A model generated the notes under the pieces. That model saw only the letters and a list, made by a program, of their open reading frames with translations. It had not been told where the DNA came from and ran no database searches. This document shows, piece by piece, positions 8,098 to 15,886 of a stretch of 52,074 nucleotides of DNA (position 1 is its first letter; each line of letters begins with the position of its first letter). The translations under genes and the position numbers were made by a program. The stretch is from the NCBI GenBank assembly GCA_944325565.1, contig CALVAT010000003.1, forward strand, positions 1-52,074. The letters run 5' to 3'. The stretch is from Candidatus Gastranaerophilales bacterium (GTDB taxonomy: Bacteria; Cyanobacteriota; Vampirovibrionia; Gastranaerophilales; Gastranaerophilaceae).

Positions 8098-8205
8098 TTT
8101 GAAATATACTCCAGATAATTGTTTTAGCAGCATAAAACTTTACGATTAAAAAAAAATATGCTATTTTATAAATGTTTTAATTATATATTATCGGATTATA
8201 AACAA

Positions 8206-8544
8206 ATGAAGTATGTGCGCTGGTATGATAAAGATCCTGATTTGAGTAGCCTTATGTCTTTTTTAGAATCCTTAAATGAAGACGTAAGGGATGAAATCGC
8301 ACAGGATTTAATCCAGATTATACTCTCTGAAATAAAAGCAAATACAGATGGGGAACTCTCCCACCTCAATGATAATAAAATTACAGAGTACAAACGCTGG
8401 TATGACAAAAATCTTTCACTGCATTCCGCAATAGAGATAATAAAAAATTTAAATGACGACCAGAGAAAAGAAATAATTTCTTTGATTATGGAATCGATAG
8501 TACAAATTCTAACGGAATACAATTATGATAAATCCAGAGAATAA
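8206..8544 (+). CDS. Small protein with two RWYDK repeats
   Basis: Not a family I can name. The product consists of two copies of a repeat of about 40 residues: YVRWYDKDPDLSSLMSFLES with LNEDVRDEIAQ, then YKRWYDKNLSLHSAIEIIKN with LNDDQRKEII. Each repeat is an RWYDK box followed by two predicted helices. I place the start at 8206 (112 residues), directly before the first repeat; an in-frame ATG at 8158 would add 16 residues but has no ribosome-binding site. The 3' end overlaps the following SDR gene by 20 bases, which suggests coupled translation. No signal peptide or membrane helix is visible. Confidence 0.6.
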   Translation: MKYVRWYDKDPDLSSLMSFLESLNEDVRDEIAQDLIQIILSEIKANTDGELSHLNDNKITEYKRWYDKNLSLHSAIEIIKNLNDDQRKEIISLIMESIVQILTEYNYDKSRE

Positions 8545-9268
8545 AACAATCCTCGTTACAGGCTCATCAAAAGGGATAGGTAAATCAATTGCACAAGCAT
8601 TCAGTATTGACGGCTATAATGTTTTTATTTGTGCAAGAAATGACGAACTTTTAAAAAAAACAGCAGAAGAAATAAACGCATCTGGATATTTTGCTCTTGA
8701 TTTGACAGAAGAAGGTGCTTGCAAAAAAATAATAGATGACATTGTAAAATCAGCAGGCCGTCTGGATATTCTTGTAAATAACGCCGGTGATTACATATAT
8801 TCACCGGTTGAAAAAACAGAAGATAAAGATATTGAACGATTAATAAACCTTAATATAAAAGTTCCTTACCTGTTAAGCAAATATTCTGTCAAATATATGA
8901 AAGAAAATAAATGGGGAAGAATTATCAACATAGGCTCAATAAGCGGAGTAGTCGGCGAAGCAAATGCGTCCCTATACTCTATGACAAAATCAGCCTTTAC
9001 AGGGTTAACAAAAGCTCTTGCACTAGAACTAGCAGAGTATAATATCACAGTGAATACAGTTAATCCGGGGTGGGTACAGACAGAGCTTGCGCAGGATGCA
9101 GTTTTACAGAGTGATTTCAGCTATGAAGAAGAAATCGATATGATTCCTCAAAAAAGATTCATTCAACCGGACGAGATTGCTAAATTTGTAAAATATCTTG
9201 CTTCAGATGACGCAAAAGGCATGACAGCCCAGTGTATAAGCTTGTGTGCAGGATTAAGTGCTGGCTAG
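8525..9268 (+). CDS. Short-chain dehydrogenase/reductase
   Basis: A 247-residue classical SDR: TGSSKGIGKS cofactor loop, NNAGDY, catalytic serine in IGSISGV and the YSMTK Tyr-x3-Lys pair. It resembles FabG, but it is outside the fab operon and lacks FabG's ending, so I do not call it fabG. SDRs of this type reduce or oxidise a wide range of sugars, acyl groups and ketones with NAD(P)H. It overlaps the RWYDK-repeat gene by 20 bases, so the two are probably co-expressed. Substrate is unknown. Confidence 0.88.
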   Translation: MINPENKTILVTGSSKGIGKSIAQAFSIDGYNVFICARNDELLKKTAEEINASGYFALDLTEEGACKKIIDDIVKSAGRLDILVNNAGDYIYSPVEKTEDKDIERLINLNIKVPYLLSKYSVKYMKENKWGRIINIGSISGVVGEANASLYSMTKSAFTGLTKALALELAEYNITVNTVNPGWVQTELAQDAVLQSDFSYEEEIDMIPQKRFIQPDEIAKFVKYLASDDAKGMTAQCISLCAGLSAG

Positions 9269-9412
9269 TTTTATACTAAAGTTGTATACAAATATGTAAT
9301 AAATCCTCCATAAAGATGATTATGTAGTCTCCTTATAATGGTAATTTAATAGAGTATTCTAATTAAAAAAAGATTAATGAGTATCAATTAAATAAGGAAG
9401 GCACAGTAAAAG

Positions 9413-9904
9413 ATGAAAATCACCAACACAAATTTTTCACTATTCAACAAGCCGCTTTCTAAAGAAGAAAGACAGGAAGTTCACTCAAACCCTTTTGGAA
9501 TTAATTTCAAGGGTAATGTTTTAACATCAGATGTATTTGAATCATCTAAAACAAAAGAATCTAACAACACAAGCACAAATCCGTTTGCAGCTGTCAGCGG
9601 TAAATCCAAAATGGTTGCCAGCGCTTTTGTTGGAGGTATAAATTCATTCAATGAAGCCTTCCGTTCAAGACTCAATTCTATTATTTCTTTTGGCCGTCAG
9701 GTAAAAGATTCAATAGCAAGTTCTTGGGAAAAAGCTAAAAATACTGAGATTACACTCGATTTCAGAACATTAGCTGACTCAATATCTTCAAAATTCAACA
9801 ACCAGTACAGTGTAAACAATCTGTTAAAACAACCTGTAGATGACTTATCTACAATGCTAAAAACTTGTGAAGCAGATTATAAAAATGAAATTGTGAAAGC
9901 GTAG
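9413..9904 (+). CDS. FKG-box protein of unknown function
   Basis: The 163-residue product matches no family I know. Its N-terminus (MKITNTNFSLFNKPL) has no signal peptide. Residues 30-35 read INFKGN and 39-46 SDVFESSK; this two-part box recurs in other proteins of the window (37568, 43341). The rest looks helical and polar (SFNEAFRSRLNSIISFGRQ). AAGGAAGG lies about 12 bases before the ATG. It forms a two-gene unit with the HEAT-like gene that starts eight bases later, and both end at the terminator at 10297. The 144-base gap before it holds no other gene I can support. Confidence 0.65.
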   Translation: MKITNTNFSLFNKPLSKEERQEVHSNPFGINFKGNVLTSDVFESSKTKESNNTSTNPFAAVSGKSKMVASAFVGGINSFNEAFRSRLNSIISFGRQVKDSIASSWEKAKNTEITLDFRTLADSISSKFNNQYSVNNLLKQPVDDLSTMLKTCEADYKNEIVKA

Positions 9905-9912
9905 GTTGCAGA

Positions 9913-10281
9913 ATGAAAACAATAAACAAAATCGACAACATTATAGAAGCTTTATCAAGACATGAAGACCCAAAATCAATTTCTGTTCTTGAAGAAATCG
10001 GCACAAATTCAGAAATAGATGAAATAAGAGAAAAAACAGCTCATGCACTCATTAAAAAGAATACTCCAGATTCTTTAAAGATTGTTGTTGCTAAAAGTGG
10101 CAAGGGCATTAATGATTTGAGCGCAAGAGTTGCAATGAGCTCTATTAACGAAATTCTTTCTTTAAATGACAAAACAGAAGTTTTGAAAATTTTAGAAGAA
10201 ACAATGAACACAGAAGACCAGAAGCAGGATATAAAAGATACTGCACGTTCTGTAAAAGCATTGATTACTTATTCTATGTAA
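9913..10281 (+). CDS. HEAT-repeat-like protein
   Basis: The 122-residue product is built of helical pairs such as DPKSISVLEEI with IDEIREKTAHALIKKNTPDS, and LSARVAMSSINEIL, in the style of HEAT or PBS-lyase repeats, which serve as protein-binding scaffolds. There is no signal peptide, membrane helix or catalytic motif. It follows the FKG-box gene by eight bases in the same transcript and may act with it. The call rests on repeat character only. Confidence 0.6.
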   Translation: MKTINKIDNIIEALSRHEDPKSISVLEEIGTNSEIDEIREKTAHALIKKNTPDSLKIVVAKSGKGINDLSARVAMSSINEILSLNDKTEVLKILEETMNTEDQKQDIKDTARSVKALITYSM

Positions 10282-10296
10282 TTTAAATATCGAACA

Positions 10297-10325
10297 AAAA
10301 TCCCCGCTTAATAAGCGGGGATTTT
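10297..10325 (+). terminator. Bidirectional terminator between convergent genes
   Basis: AAAATCCCCGCTT (10297-10309) pairs with AAGCGGGGATTTT (10313-10325) over a three-base loop, with A/T runs on both sides. It can end both the plus-strand HEAT-like gene and the minus-strand gene that stops at 10345. Confidence 0.88.
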
Positions 10326-10344
10326 ATTATATACAAAAATATTT

Positions 10345-10701
10345 CTATGCAGTAAAAACTTTTGTAGATTGTTGACCTTCCACAGGTACAGGGGTATCAT
10401 CCAGCGGCTGATTATTTTGTGTATCATTTGTATTTTTGTTATTTTGTGGATTCATAAATGGCAAATTACTGCCAAATACAGCTATTACTTCATCTTTAAA
10501 CATTTCAAAGAAATTTGCTATCTGATCTTCTGTAATATTTAAATCATCAATATTCAATGTAGAAAAATCGATTTCTTCACCATCTTCTTTTGATGCACCG
10601 TATTTTTCTTCATCAAAAAGTGTTTCACTTCTTGCTGTATTGAAGTTCGTAGCCGATTTTAACGCTTCTTGAAATCCCAAACTTAATCTGTTTACCTGCA
10701 T
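10345..10701 (-). CDS. Acidic hypothetical protein
   Basis: An unrecognised 118-residue protein, strongly supported as a gene by AAAGGAGATTTTTC immediately before its ATG. It has a helical N-terminus (MQVNRLSLGFQEALKSATNF), a very acidic middle (EEIDFSTLNIDDLNITEDQI) and a low-complexity Asn/Gln/Pro tail. It has no signal peptide, cysteine cluster or membrane helix. The acidic centre followed by a disordered tail suggests a small interaction or regulatory protein, but nothing more specific can be said. The 140 bases upstream hold no gene I can support. Confidence 0.6.
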   Translation of the reverse strand: MQVNRLSLGFQEALKSATNFNTARSETLFDEEKYGASKEDGEEIDFSTLNIDDLNITEDQIANFFEMFKDEVIAVFGSNLPFMNPQNNKNTNDTQNNQPLDDTPVPVEGQQSTKVFTA

Positions 10702-10841
10702 GAAAAATCTCCTTTGTTTTTCTTTGACGACTTTTCTTTTTATGAATAATCAGTCCCTGTATTTTTGAAAGATTTTGACTTCCAAATTAGTTATCGGATT
10801 TTTTCAGGTAAACTTGATAGTTAATACATAAATTCTTTACA

Positions 10842-11681
10842 TTAGTTAATAATTTTTATTCCATCAGGTATAAATTGTAAATCCTCAATAACAATGAATT
10901 TATCTTCATCAAACCCAACAGGACAATACCTTTCCAGAATAAAATATGTAGGTCCAGAGCCGCTCATCATTGCCTCTGGCAGCTTTTCTTTTATCTCCGA
11001 GAGCTCAGAGTAATCATTCAACAATGAAAGCTCAAGACTGTTATATAAAAATTTTGCGTTAAAATTCTCAACCATCTTCTCTGTAAAGTTTGTGCTCTCT
11101 ACTCTATGAATCTCTGCAAGCTTTGAATATGCTTCTTTAGCAGAGATACCAAAGCCAATCGGCTTTATTAAAGTAACATAGCTACCGTATGTTGATATTC
11201 TTTTAACGTTCTCGCCGCGGCCAGTACATAGTGCTGTGCCTCCGTGCAGGCAAAAATTCAAATCAGACCCAATAGAAGCACAGAGTTCTTCTATTTCAAC
11301 ATCATTAAGAATACCGTCAAAAAGTTTGTTCAATCCATAAAATGTTGCTGCAGCGTCTGTACTTCCTCCGGCGAGTCCAGCTTCTACAGGTATATTTTTT
11401 TCTATATATATGCTAATTTCTTTAGCTGTTATGCCTGATTTATTTAAAAATCTTTCAGCAGCCTTGTAAACCAGATTTTTTTCATCATAAGGAATTTCAT
11501 TACTGGCACCAGAAAGTTTTATAATATTAGCCTGTGCATCGCGCACAGAGATTGTTAAATAGTCATAAAGACTGATTGCCTGCATAATACTCTTTATATT
11601 GTGATATCCGTCAGGTCTTTTATCTAGAACTTCTAAAGTTAAGTTTATTTTGGCAGGTGCCGCAAGTTTAATTGTTTTCAT
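10842..11681 (-). CDS. ispE: 4-diphosphocytidyl-2-C-methyl-D-erythritol kinase
   Basis: IspE phosphorylates CDP-methylerythritol in the MEP route to isoprenoids. The 279-residue GHMP kinase has the N-terminal APAKINLTLEVLDKRPDGYH signature, the ATP loop PVEAGLAGGSTDAAATF and the C-terminal MSGSGPTYF motif. Length is normal. Its start overlaps the end of rsmA by 14 bases, so translation is coupled. The rsmA-ispE pairing is seen in many bacteria. It indicates that this organism makes isoprenoids by the MEP pathway, as expected for the cyanobacterial lineage. Confidence 0.95.
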   Translation of the reverse strand: MKTIKLAAPAKINLTLEVLDKRPDGYHNIKSIMQAISLYDYLTISVRDAQANIIKLSGASNEIPYDEKNLVYKAAERFLNKSGITAKEISIYIEKNIPVEAGLAGGSTDAAATFYGLNKLFDGILNDVEIEELCASIGSDLNFCLHGGTALCTGRGENVKRISTYGSYVTLIKPIGFGISAKEAYSKLAEIHRVESTNFTEKMVENFNAKFLYNSLELSLLNDYSELSEIKEKLPEAMMSGSGPTYFILERYCPVGFDEDKFIVIEDLQFIPDGIKIIN

Positions 11682-12522
11682 TTTTAATATCCATTATTTT
11701 TAATTGTTCAGAAAGTTTTGCGAACTCTTGTATAGAAAGAGTTTCACCACGTGTATTCTCTTCAATCTTCAGCGCAGCCAGAGATTTTTGAACAGCTTCT
11801 TTATTAAAGCCAGCATTTATAAGCGAATTTTTTATATTTTTCCGTCGCGTAGCGAAACAAGCTTTAACAACACGTTTTAAAAATGTATAATCTTTCACGC
11901 TCACTATTGGACGCGGGTTAATTTTTAAACGGACAAGAGCCGAGTCGACCTTTGGCGCAGGATAAAAAGAACGTCGTGATACCTTTTGTATCAGCTCTAC
12001 ATCAGCATTAAACTGTGTGAGTATCGACAAAAGTCCGTATTGTTTTGAGGGAGAGGATTCATTAGCAACTAGCCTTTGAGCAACTTCCCACTGTACCATA
12101 AGAATTATTTCAGAGATTCTTTTTCTGTTTTCGTTCTCAAGGTCATCAATTTCACCAAGCAAGTGTGCTAATATCGGGCTTGTTATGTAATAAGGGATAT
12201 TAGCTACAACCTTAAAAGTAGTATCTTCCAAATCTTTAAGATTAGTTTTTAATATATCGTTATGTATAAGGTGAAATCTATTTGTCCTTATGTGAGCAAG
12301 CGCCTCAATTGCATCCTCATCAATTTCCACTGCATAAACTTTTTTGGCTTTATTAACTATATTTTCTGTAACAAAACCAGCCCCGGGGCCGATTTCCAGC
12401 ACAGTATCTTCTGGTGTGACCTCATCAACTATTCTGTTTATAACAGATTCATCCACAAGAAAATTCTGGCCCAGTCGTTTTTTAGTTTTAAATAGCTTTG
12501 CTCTTAATAAATAATCACTCAT
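11668..12522 (-). CDS. rsmA: 16S rRNA dimethyladenosine transferase
   Basis: RsmA (KsgA) dimethylates two adjacent adenines in the 3' helix of 16S rRNA late in 30S assembly. The product has KTKKRLGQNFLVDESVINRI, the SAM-binding VLEIGPGAGFVTENI, the catalytic NIPYYITSPIL and a C-terminal helical domain with RRKNIKNSL. I take the start at 12522 (MSDYLLRAKLFKTKK), which leaves a 38-base divergent promoter space; an upstream in-frame ATG at 12552 would overlap the promoter of the divergent gene. Cytoplasmic, 284 residues. Confidence 0.94.
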   Translation of the reverse strand: MSDYLLRAKLFKTKKRLGQNFLVDESVINRIVDEVTPEDTVLEIGPGAGFVTENIVNKAKKVYAVEIDEDAIEALAHIRTNRFHLIHNDILKTNLKDLEDTTFKVVANIPYYITSPILAHLLGEIDDLENENRKRISEIILMVQWEVAQRLVANESSPSKQYGLLSILTQFNADVELIQKVSRRSFYPAPKVDSALVRLKINPRPIVSVKDYTFLKRVVKACFATRRKNIKNSLINAGFNKEAVQKSLAALKIEENTRGETLSIQEFAKLSEQLKIMDIKNENN

Positions 12523-12542
12523 ATAACATTCTTTCTCTAGCC

Positions 12543-12560
12543 TATGATACAATAAAAACT
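12543..12560 (+). promoter_or_regulatory. -10 element and minimal leader of the speE-like gene
   Basis: TACAAT at 12547-12552 is followed by AAAAACT and the ATG at 12561. This almost repeats the arrangement before yceD at 775-790. No convincing -35 box and no ribosome-binding site are seen. If the -10 is used, the message is nearly leaderless. Confidence 0.45.
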
Positions 12561-13433
12561 ATGATTATCATACCAGAATATCTTGCCATACACGAACCAG
12601 ATGAAAAGCTGCTTGATATAATAAACAGTAAAGTTTTTAATGATAAAGTGCTTTATCAAAAACAGTCGAATTTTCATAACATAAAAGTTGTTGAAAACGA
12701 AATAGGCCGATTTTTACACTACAAAGATACATATCAGGCCGGCTTTATAAATACACCTGTTTATAAAGGGAATTTACCTTATATCAACTATTTTACTCTT
12801 CCTTATCTCGTAAACCCGAAGGTAAAAAATATTCTGCTCATCGGCTTTGGTACTGGCAGAATTGTAAACAACTGGGAAATGCTTTTTAACAATATCAAAA
12901 GTATTGATGTTGTTGATATAGAAGAAAATATCTTTTACATTGCTGAAAAATTTTTCGATTTTAAAAAATCACAAAAGGTCAATTACATATTACAAGACGG
13001 CATTGTATATCTTAGAGAAAACAAAAAGAAATATGACCTTATTGTTGTAGATGTTGCATCTGATGAAGGTATAGACGAAAGATTTTTGAGTGAAGAATAT
13101 TTAAAACTTATAAAAAAATCTTTAACCACAAATGGAATCTTTGTATCAAATTTATGTTCGAGCGCTGATTTTGAACATACAGAAAATACATTTCTACACT
13201 CTGTACTGGAGTTATATCATACACAATTTAAAGATGTATGTGTTTTTAAAGGAAATGAGTCTGATAGAGTATACTACAAAGCGTTTTTTGATATAGATGG
13301 CAGAGTCATAGATATAACCAATGTTATAATCCTTTCTTCCAATACGGACATGTCATTTAGCGGGGATTACTCAAAATATAATCAACTCGGGATAGATATT
13401 AAAGCTTATTTAAAAGATTTGCAAAATATATAA
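12561..13433 (+). CDS. Spermidine synthase-like methyltransferase-fold protein
   Basis: The 290-residue product has a short N-terminal beta domain and a Rossmann core with ILLIGFGTGRIVNNW, the acidic IDVVDIEENIF at strand 2, LQDGIVYLRE and YDLIVVDVASDEGI. These correspond to the decarboxy-SAM-binding and catalytic region of the spermidine synthase (SpeE) family. Such enzymes transfer aminopropyl groups to putrescine. The usual GGGDG loop reads GFGTG here, so substrate may differ and the SpeE label is kept open. I prefer the ATG at 12561 over the longer frame from 12498, which would run into rsmA. Divergent from rsmA-ispE. Confidence 0.7.
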   Translation: MIIIPEYLAIHEPDEKLLDIINSKVFNDKVLYQKQSNFHNIKVVENEIGRFLHYKDTYQAGFINTPVYKGNLPYINYFTLPYLVNPKVKNILLIGFGTGRIVNNWEMLFNNIKSIDVVDIEENIFYIAEKFFDFKKSQKVNYILQDGIVYLRENKKKYDLIVVDVASDEGIDERFLSEEYLKLIKKSLTTNGIFVSNLCSSADFEHTENTFLHSVLELYHTQFKDVCVFKGNESDRVYYKAFFDIDGRVIDITNVIILSSNTDMSFSGDYSKYNQLGIDIKAYLKDLQNI

Positions 13434-13487
13434 CATTTTCCCCAGAAATGTAAAGTTTTGTAACAGTATATACTCAACACTGAAATT

Positions 13488-13657
13488 TTGAAGTTTGTAT
13501 ATACTTTATATATATGTAAGCATTAAATAAACAAAATGAGACAAAAAATAAAGATATTAAATAAGATGAGACTTTCACACTAACCTACCTACCTAACTTC
13601 CTAACCTTCCCTTCCTATTAAAAGTATTGCTCTAATGAAGAATTAGAGCTTTTTTTT
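13488..13657 (+). ncRNA. Candidate small RNA with a C-rich, G-free region
   Basis: TTGAAG (13488-13493) and TATATG (13511-13516), 17 bases apart, form a plausible promoter. A transcript from about 13520 would run to an intrinsic terminator at 13629-13657. It contains no sizeable frame. From 13571 to 13623 it lacks G entirely and repeats CCTACCTACC, CTTCC and CCTTCCCTTCC, complementary to Shine-Dalgarno sequences (AGGAGG, GGAAGG). Unpaired C-rich stretches next to a terminator are typical of small RNAs that block translation starts. Promoter, C-rich tract and terminator are seen; the function is inference. Confidence 0.45.
13629..13657 (+). terminator. Intrinsic terminator
   Basis: GCTCTAAT (13629-13636) pairs with ATTAGAGC (13642-13649), loop of five, followed by eight T residues. 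It would end the candidate small RNA or read-through from the speE-like gene, 200 bases upstream. Confidence 0.8.
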
Positions 13658-13690
13658 GCGTTATATTTAAAATAAGTTGTTCTATAATTT

Positions 13691-13912
13691 TCAAGCCCCA
13701 AGACTATCTCTTCACGCTCACACAGCGGGCACGTTCGATTTCGCTCTCTTGAAATCTCACATTCGGGAAAACTGAACGTTTACCCTCATATGTGCCCTGG
13801 GTTCAATCTCTATACGGCACGCAGAAGCCTCGCTTCTGACTTAGCCTGCCTCTATTCAAAATGATACTTAATCATTTTGAACAGAGCTCTTGGCGGGCAC
13901 GTTCGATTTCGC
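13691..13912. repeat. GC-richer intergenic element bounded by a 20-base direct repeat
   Basis: A stretch visibly richer in G+C than its surroundings holds an exact 20-base direct repeat (GCGGGCACGTTCGATTTCGC) at 13725-13744 and 13893-13912. Between them are a perfect hairpin (CAGAAGC, CTC, GCTTCTG; 13822-13838) and an 11-base inverted repeat (TTCAAAATGAT 13855-13865 / ATCATTTTGAA 13871-13881). The second repeat copy and the inverted repeat lie in the last codons of the exporter gene. It looks like a small mobile or REP-type intergenic element. No transposase is present. Confidence 0.55.
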
Positions 13913-15670
13913 AAACTGCATTTCGTATAAACGTTTGTAAAAACCGTTTTCCCGACACAAGAGTTCATCATGAGTGCCGAGTTCAACCAGTTCGCCTTCA
14001 TTTATTACAGCTATTTTATCAGCATTTTTGATAGTAGAAAGTCTGTGCGCTATCACAAAAACTGTTTTGTTTTGCATAAGATTATCCAATGCTTTTTGAA
14101 CAACAGCTTCAGATTTGTTATCAAGAGCAGAAGTAGCCTCATCAAGAATAACAATCGGAGAATCCTTGAGCATTGCTCTAGCAATAGCAACACGCTGTCT
14201 TTGACCACCGGAAAGCGTTGTTCCCCTTTCTCCGATTTCAGTATCCAAACCTTCCGGCATCTCAGCCAAAAATTCGTCAATATGAGCTGCATTTACAACT
14301 TTTTGTATATCTTCCTCAGTTGCATCAAAATTTCCCATCAAAAGGTTTTCCCTTATTGTGCCGCTAAAAAGAAAGTTATCCTGAAATACTACAGAAATAT
14401 GCTCTCTCAAGGAACTTAGCGTCAAATCTCGTATATCAACCCCGTCAATTTTTATTGAACCGGAGGTAACATCATAAAATCTGGGTATAAGATTAGCAAT
14501 TGTTGTTTTTCCACCGCCAGAATTTCCAACAATTGCAACAGTCTCACCAACATGCGCATAAAGGTTTATGCCCTTTAATACAGGAGTATCTTTTACATAT
14601 TCAAACCAAACATTTTCTAAAGAAACGCCCTGTCTTACCTCTTTAAGTTCGATTGCATTTTCTTTGTCCTGTATTTCTGCATCTATATCAAAAAGCTCAA
14701 GAGTACGGCAAAGTGAAACAAAAATATTTTGCAAACTTGTTAATGTATTGCCGAGAGTCTTAACAGGTTTGTACAAAAGCAAAAGCGAAGTAACGAAAGA
14801 TAACAAACTACCGCTCGTCATATTTCCTGATAACACAAGATACGTCCCAAACGCCATAACAAGAGCTATCCCAACAGAAGCAATCGTATACATAATCGGC
14901 GACATCCAAGCCACCCTTTTTACAAGCGACATATTAACATCAAAAGAAGCATGGATTTCTTTTTCGAACTTTTTATATTGATAACCTGAAAGATTATAGG
15001 CACTTACAATTTTATTTCCAGCAGTAGTTTCATTAAAATCAGTCATGATATTACCGCCGATTTTCATATTTTTGTTAGAAGCTGATTTAATTCTTTTCCT
15101 TATCAACGCTGCAGGCAAAAAAGCAATACACAATACAATCACACCCACAACAGCAAGCTCCCATGAGTTATATAACATAACCCCGACAAGAGCCAGAGCC
15201 CCAATACCCGAACTCATTAATGCTTTTAAATTATCTAAAATACCTTTAGATGCTGTCTCCGGATCAGTAAGATATCTTGTAAGAATTATCCCCGAGGAGT
15301 TTTCATCATAAAATTTAGCATCCATCTGTACGAGCTTTTTAAATAACCCCATTTTTACATCATTTGTAACTTTCTGGGCTGTCCAGTTTGTCAAATAATC
15401 ATTAAGATATCTCAAAAGACCCTGTAATGCGGCAAAAGCGACTATTCCAAACGGGATTATATAAGCAAGAAGTTTATTTTTATTAATTAAAACCTCATCC
15501 ATATATGGTTTCAGAGCATAGGCAATAACCCCGTCCAGTGCTCCGACAGGCAAAGCAATAATAAAACTTGCTATAATTCTAAACAGATATGGTTTTATAT
15601 ATTTGTACATTCTTCTGGTTAAATATGCATAATCAAAAGAATTTTCCGCCAGTGTGTCTTTTAATTTCAT
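13868..15670 (-). CDS. msbA: MsbA-type ABC exporter (fused permease and ATPase)
   Basis: A 600-residue half-transporter: six membrane helices in about residues 20-310, then an ATPase with Walker A GNSGGGKT (382-389), Q-loop VVFQDNFLFSGTI, signature LSGGQRQRVAIARA and Walker B IVILDEATSALD. Proteins of this subfamily work as homodimers that flip lipids such as lipid A core or export drugs across the inner membrane. MsbA is the best fit by size and order, but multidrug exporters look the same. The last 14 codons (AKSNVPAKSSVQND) lie in the GC-richer repeat element, so the C-terminus may have been rewritten by its insertion. The gene is transcribed alone. Confidence 0.85.
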   Translation of the reverse strand: MKLKDTLAENSFDYAYLTRRMYKYIKPYLFRIIASFIIALPVGALDGVIAYALKPYMDEVLINKNKLLAYIIPFGIVAFAALQGLLRYLNDYLTNWTAQKVTNDVKMGLFKKLVQMDAKFYDENSSGIILTRYLTDPETASKGILDNLKALMSSGIGALALVGVMLYNSWELAVVGVIVLCIAFLPAALIRKRIKSASNKNMKIGGNIMTDFNETTAGNKIVSAYNLSGYQYKKFEKEIHASFDVNMSLVKRVAWMSPIMYTIASVGIALVMAFGTYLVLSGNMTSGSLLSFVTSLLLLYKPVKTLGNTLTSLQNIFVSLCRTLELFDIDAEIQDKENAIELKEVRQGVSLENVWFEYVKDTPVLKGINLYAHVGETVAIVGNSGGGKTTIANLIPRFYDVTSGSIKIDGVDIRDLTLSSLREHISVVFQDNFLFSGTIRENLLMGNFDATEEDIQKVVNAAHIDEFLAEMPEGLDTEIGERGTTLSGGQRQRVAIARAMLKDSPIVILDEATSALDNKSEAVVQKALDNLMQNKTVFVIAHRLSTIKNADKIAVINEGELVELGTHDELLCRENGFYKRLYEMQFAKSNVPAKSSVQND

Positions 15671-15886
15671 CGATACTCCCCGATTAACTCTATATATCTT
15701 TAATTCTATAATAACCCCGAAAATAATTTCTAAACATTTAAAAAATCTTTACAAACCCCAAAAATACAGTGATAACAAGCTATTATAAAAGATTTTCCCC
15801 TTTAAAATTCAAAATAATGTTAAAGAATAAATCTAAAATACCGATACAAAAAACGTAGTACTAAATCAGGAATGAAAGGTGTGCGT

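Noticed and set aside
8525-9268. Calling the second SDR fabG
   Set aside because: SDR motifs do not fix the substrate; a proper fabG already sits in the fab operon and this gene is paired with an unrelated small protein.
10751-10766. TCCCTGTATTTTT shared with 35545-35560 as a possible operator
   Set aside because: A 13-base match is expected several times by chance in an AT-rich window of this size, and the genes beside the two sites are unrelated.
13792-13830. Possible tRNA T-arm (GGGTTCAATC)
   Set aside because: The flanking bases do not form a T-stem, and no matching acceptor or anticodon arm lies upstream at the right distance.
14568-14981. 137-residue plus-strand frame inside the exporter gene
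   Set aside because: It is antisense to the well-conserved ATP-binding exporter and its translation shows no family features.
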